Of a DNA stretch of 7,412 bases, positions 6,542 through 7,412 are shown one piece after another. Position 1 is the stretch's first letter; every line of letters starts with the position of its first letter. Under the pieces are notes generated by a model. It was given only the letters and a program-made list of their open reading frames with translations. It made no database searches and was not told where the DNA came from. Origin of the DNA: Acidobacteriota bacterium (lineage in GTDB: Bacteria > Actinomycetota > Acidimicrobiia > Spongiisociales > UBA5794); assembly GCA_004356175.1 (NCBI GenBank), contig SMXV01000086.1:1-7412 (forward strand), written 5' to 3'. The position numbers and the translations under genes were made by a program.

Positions 6542-7345
6542 ATGGAATACGATCCTGGTAGAAGACGATTTCTAAAGACCGCCGGAATGGGTGTCTTCGG
6601 CGTTGCCATTTTTGGCGTCGCAATTGTCTCGTGCTCGGACGAAGGCACCTCCGAAGCGTCGACGTCCTCGACGCAACCCTCTTCGACCACGACGACGAGT
6701 GCCGCCGCGACCACGACGACCGCAACAGTCGTGTCAACGACTGCACCTCCAATCACCGACGTCGTGACATCAAAACGCGTAGACCTCGGTTTTGTGTCGG
6801 CATACATCGTTGACAGGGGTGATGGTCTTGTCGTCGTTGACACCGGTGTTGGGGGCAGTGCCGCAGCGATCCAGGCAGTGATTGAGGAGTACGGACGTTC
6901 GTGGGCCGACGTTGGGTACGTCATTGCAACACACGACCATCCAGATCACGTCGGGTCACTCAACGCTGTGCTCGCGTTAGCCACGGACGCCGACGTCTTT
7001 GCAGGCTCGCTCGATGCTGCAGGTATTGGTTCGGACCGGCCAATCACCCAGCTATCCGATGGCGATGTAGTCAACGGTGTTGAAGTCATCGCAACGCCTG
7101 GCCATACGAAGGGTCATATCTCCCTCCTCGATCCTGATGTTGGTCTCTTCTCCGGTGACGCCATAAACGGTGCCGACGGCGGCGTGATTGGCCCGAATCC
7201 AAGATTCACAAGCGATCTGGCCGCAGCGGACGCCTCGGTCGTCAAGCTTGCGACATACACCTATGAGCAAATCTTCTTCGGACACGGAGAGCCTGTGCTC
7301 ACTGGCGGATCAGCAGCCGTGAAGAAACTCGCTGACTCCCTGTAG
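6542..7345 (+). CDS. Tat-exported lipoprotein, MBL-fold metallohydrolase (267 aa)
   Basis: AAGGAG (6531-6536) five bases before ATG 6542 sets the start. The N-terminus is a twin-arginine signal (Arg7-Arg8-Arg9-Phe10-Leu11-Lys12), a hydrophobic stretch (13-30), and a lipobox-like IVSC with Cys31 as the probable lipidated residue. Residues 35-73 are a Ser/Thr/Ala-rich low-complexity spacer, likely a tether from the membrane. The MBL domain follows: DTG at 100-102, His131-x-His133-x-Asp135-His136 in THDHPDHVG, His188 in TPGHTKGH, Asp206 in LFSGDAI and His248 in FFGHGEP. This is the glyoxalase II-like arrangement of two-metal hydrolases. Tat use implies folding, and perhaps metal loading, before export. 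It is much shorter than the MBL protein at 4446 and shares only the fold, so it is not a recent duplicate. Substrate is unknown; thioester, lactone or beta-lactam hydrolysis are all possible. No promoter is clear upstream. Confidence 0.87.
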   Translation: MEYDPGRRRFLKTAGMGVFGVAIFGVAIVSCSDEGTSEASTSSTQPSSTTTTSAAATTTTATVVSTTAPPITDVVTSKRVDLGFVSAYIVDRGDGLVVVDTGVGGSAAAIQAVIEEYGRSWADVGYVIATHDHPDHVGSLNAVLALATDADVFAGSLDAAGIGSDRPITQLSDGDVVNGVEVIATPGHTKGHISLLDPDVGLFSGDAINGADGGVIGPNPRFTSDLAAADASVVKLATYTYEQIFFGHGEPVLTGGSAAVKKLADSL

Positions 7346-7412
7346 CCCCAGAAACGCGCGAGTTCTTTCGGACCGACACAATTGACAATCCGCGCGGCGT
7401 CGCCTCTGCCTC

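Noticed and set aside
6394..6924. Minus-strand frame with a Val/Ala-rich hydrophobic run
   Set aside because: It is the antisense image of the Thr/Ala-rich spacer of the Tat lipoprotein gene, not a membrane protein.

Overview
This is a bacterial window of fairly high GC with compact, mostly plus-strand genes. Protein style suggests an actinobacterium: an XylB with a 'QQHG' sugar-loop motif, a CxxC-starting DinB-like protein, and a Tat lipoprotein with a Ser/Thr linker. Acidimicrobiia is possible, but class cannot be settled from the sequence.

Layout. Positions 1-582 hold the 3' part of a trypsin-like serine protease. A small tandem-ACT protein follows (676-1050). Next is a convincing D-xylose catabolic pair: xylose isomerase xylA (1136-2467) and xylulokinase xylB (2487-3905). 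They are joined by an 8-codon reading frame that overlaps the xylA stop and the xylB start as ATGA at both ends. Converging on xylB is a decayed transaldolase-family gene (minus strand, 3933-4253), with a missing N-terminus, missing internal blocks and an in-frame TAA. Its 5' break coincides with an imperfect inverted repeat (4250-4303) that may be an insertion-sequence scar.

A well-formed extended -10 and a strong ribosome site lead into an RNase Z-like metallo-beta-lactamase-fold hydrolase (4446-5585). The next ~850 bases look almost empty by ORF length but hold two broken genes. One is a minus-strand MarR-family regulator relic, readable only across frames (5617 to about 5850). The other is a plus-strand DinB-like gene with one in-frame TGA (5927-6445). 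The window closes with a second, unrelated MBL-fold protein (6542-7345), exported by Tat as a likely lipoprotein; the last 67 bases show nothing recognisable. The gap 4304-4406 also shows no coding signal.

Function. XylA converts D-xylose to D-xylulose and XylB phosphorylates it to xylulose 5-phosphate, the entry to the pentose phosphate pathway. A transaldolase acts just downstream in that pathway, so its remnant suggests a once larger pentose cluster. No xylose transporter or intact regulator is visible. I see no convincing new multi-gene system. The most notable content is the cluster of three independently decayed genes, two of them broken by in-frame stops, that simple ORF calling misses or mis-describes.
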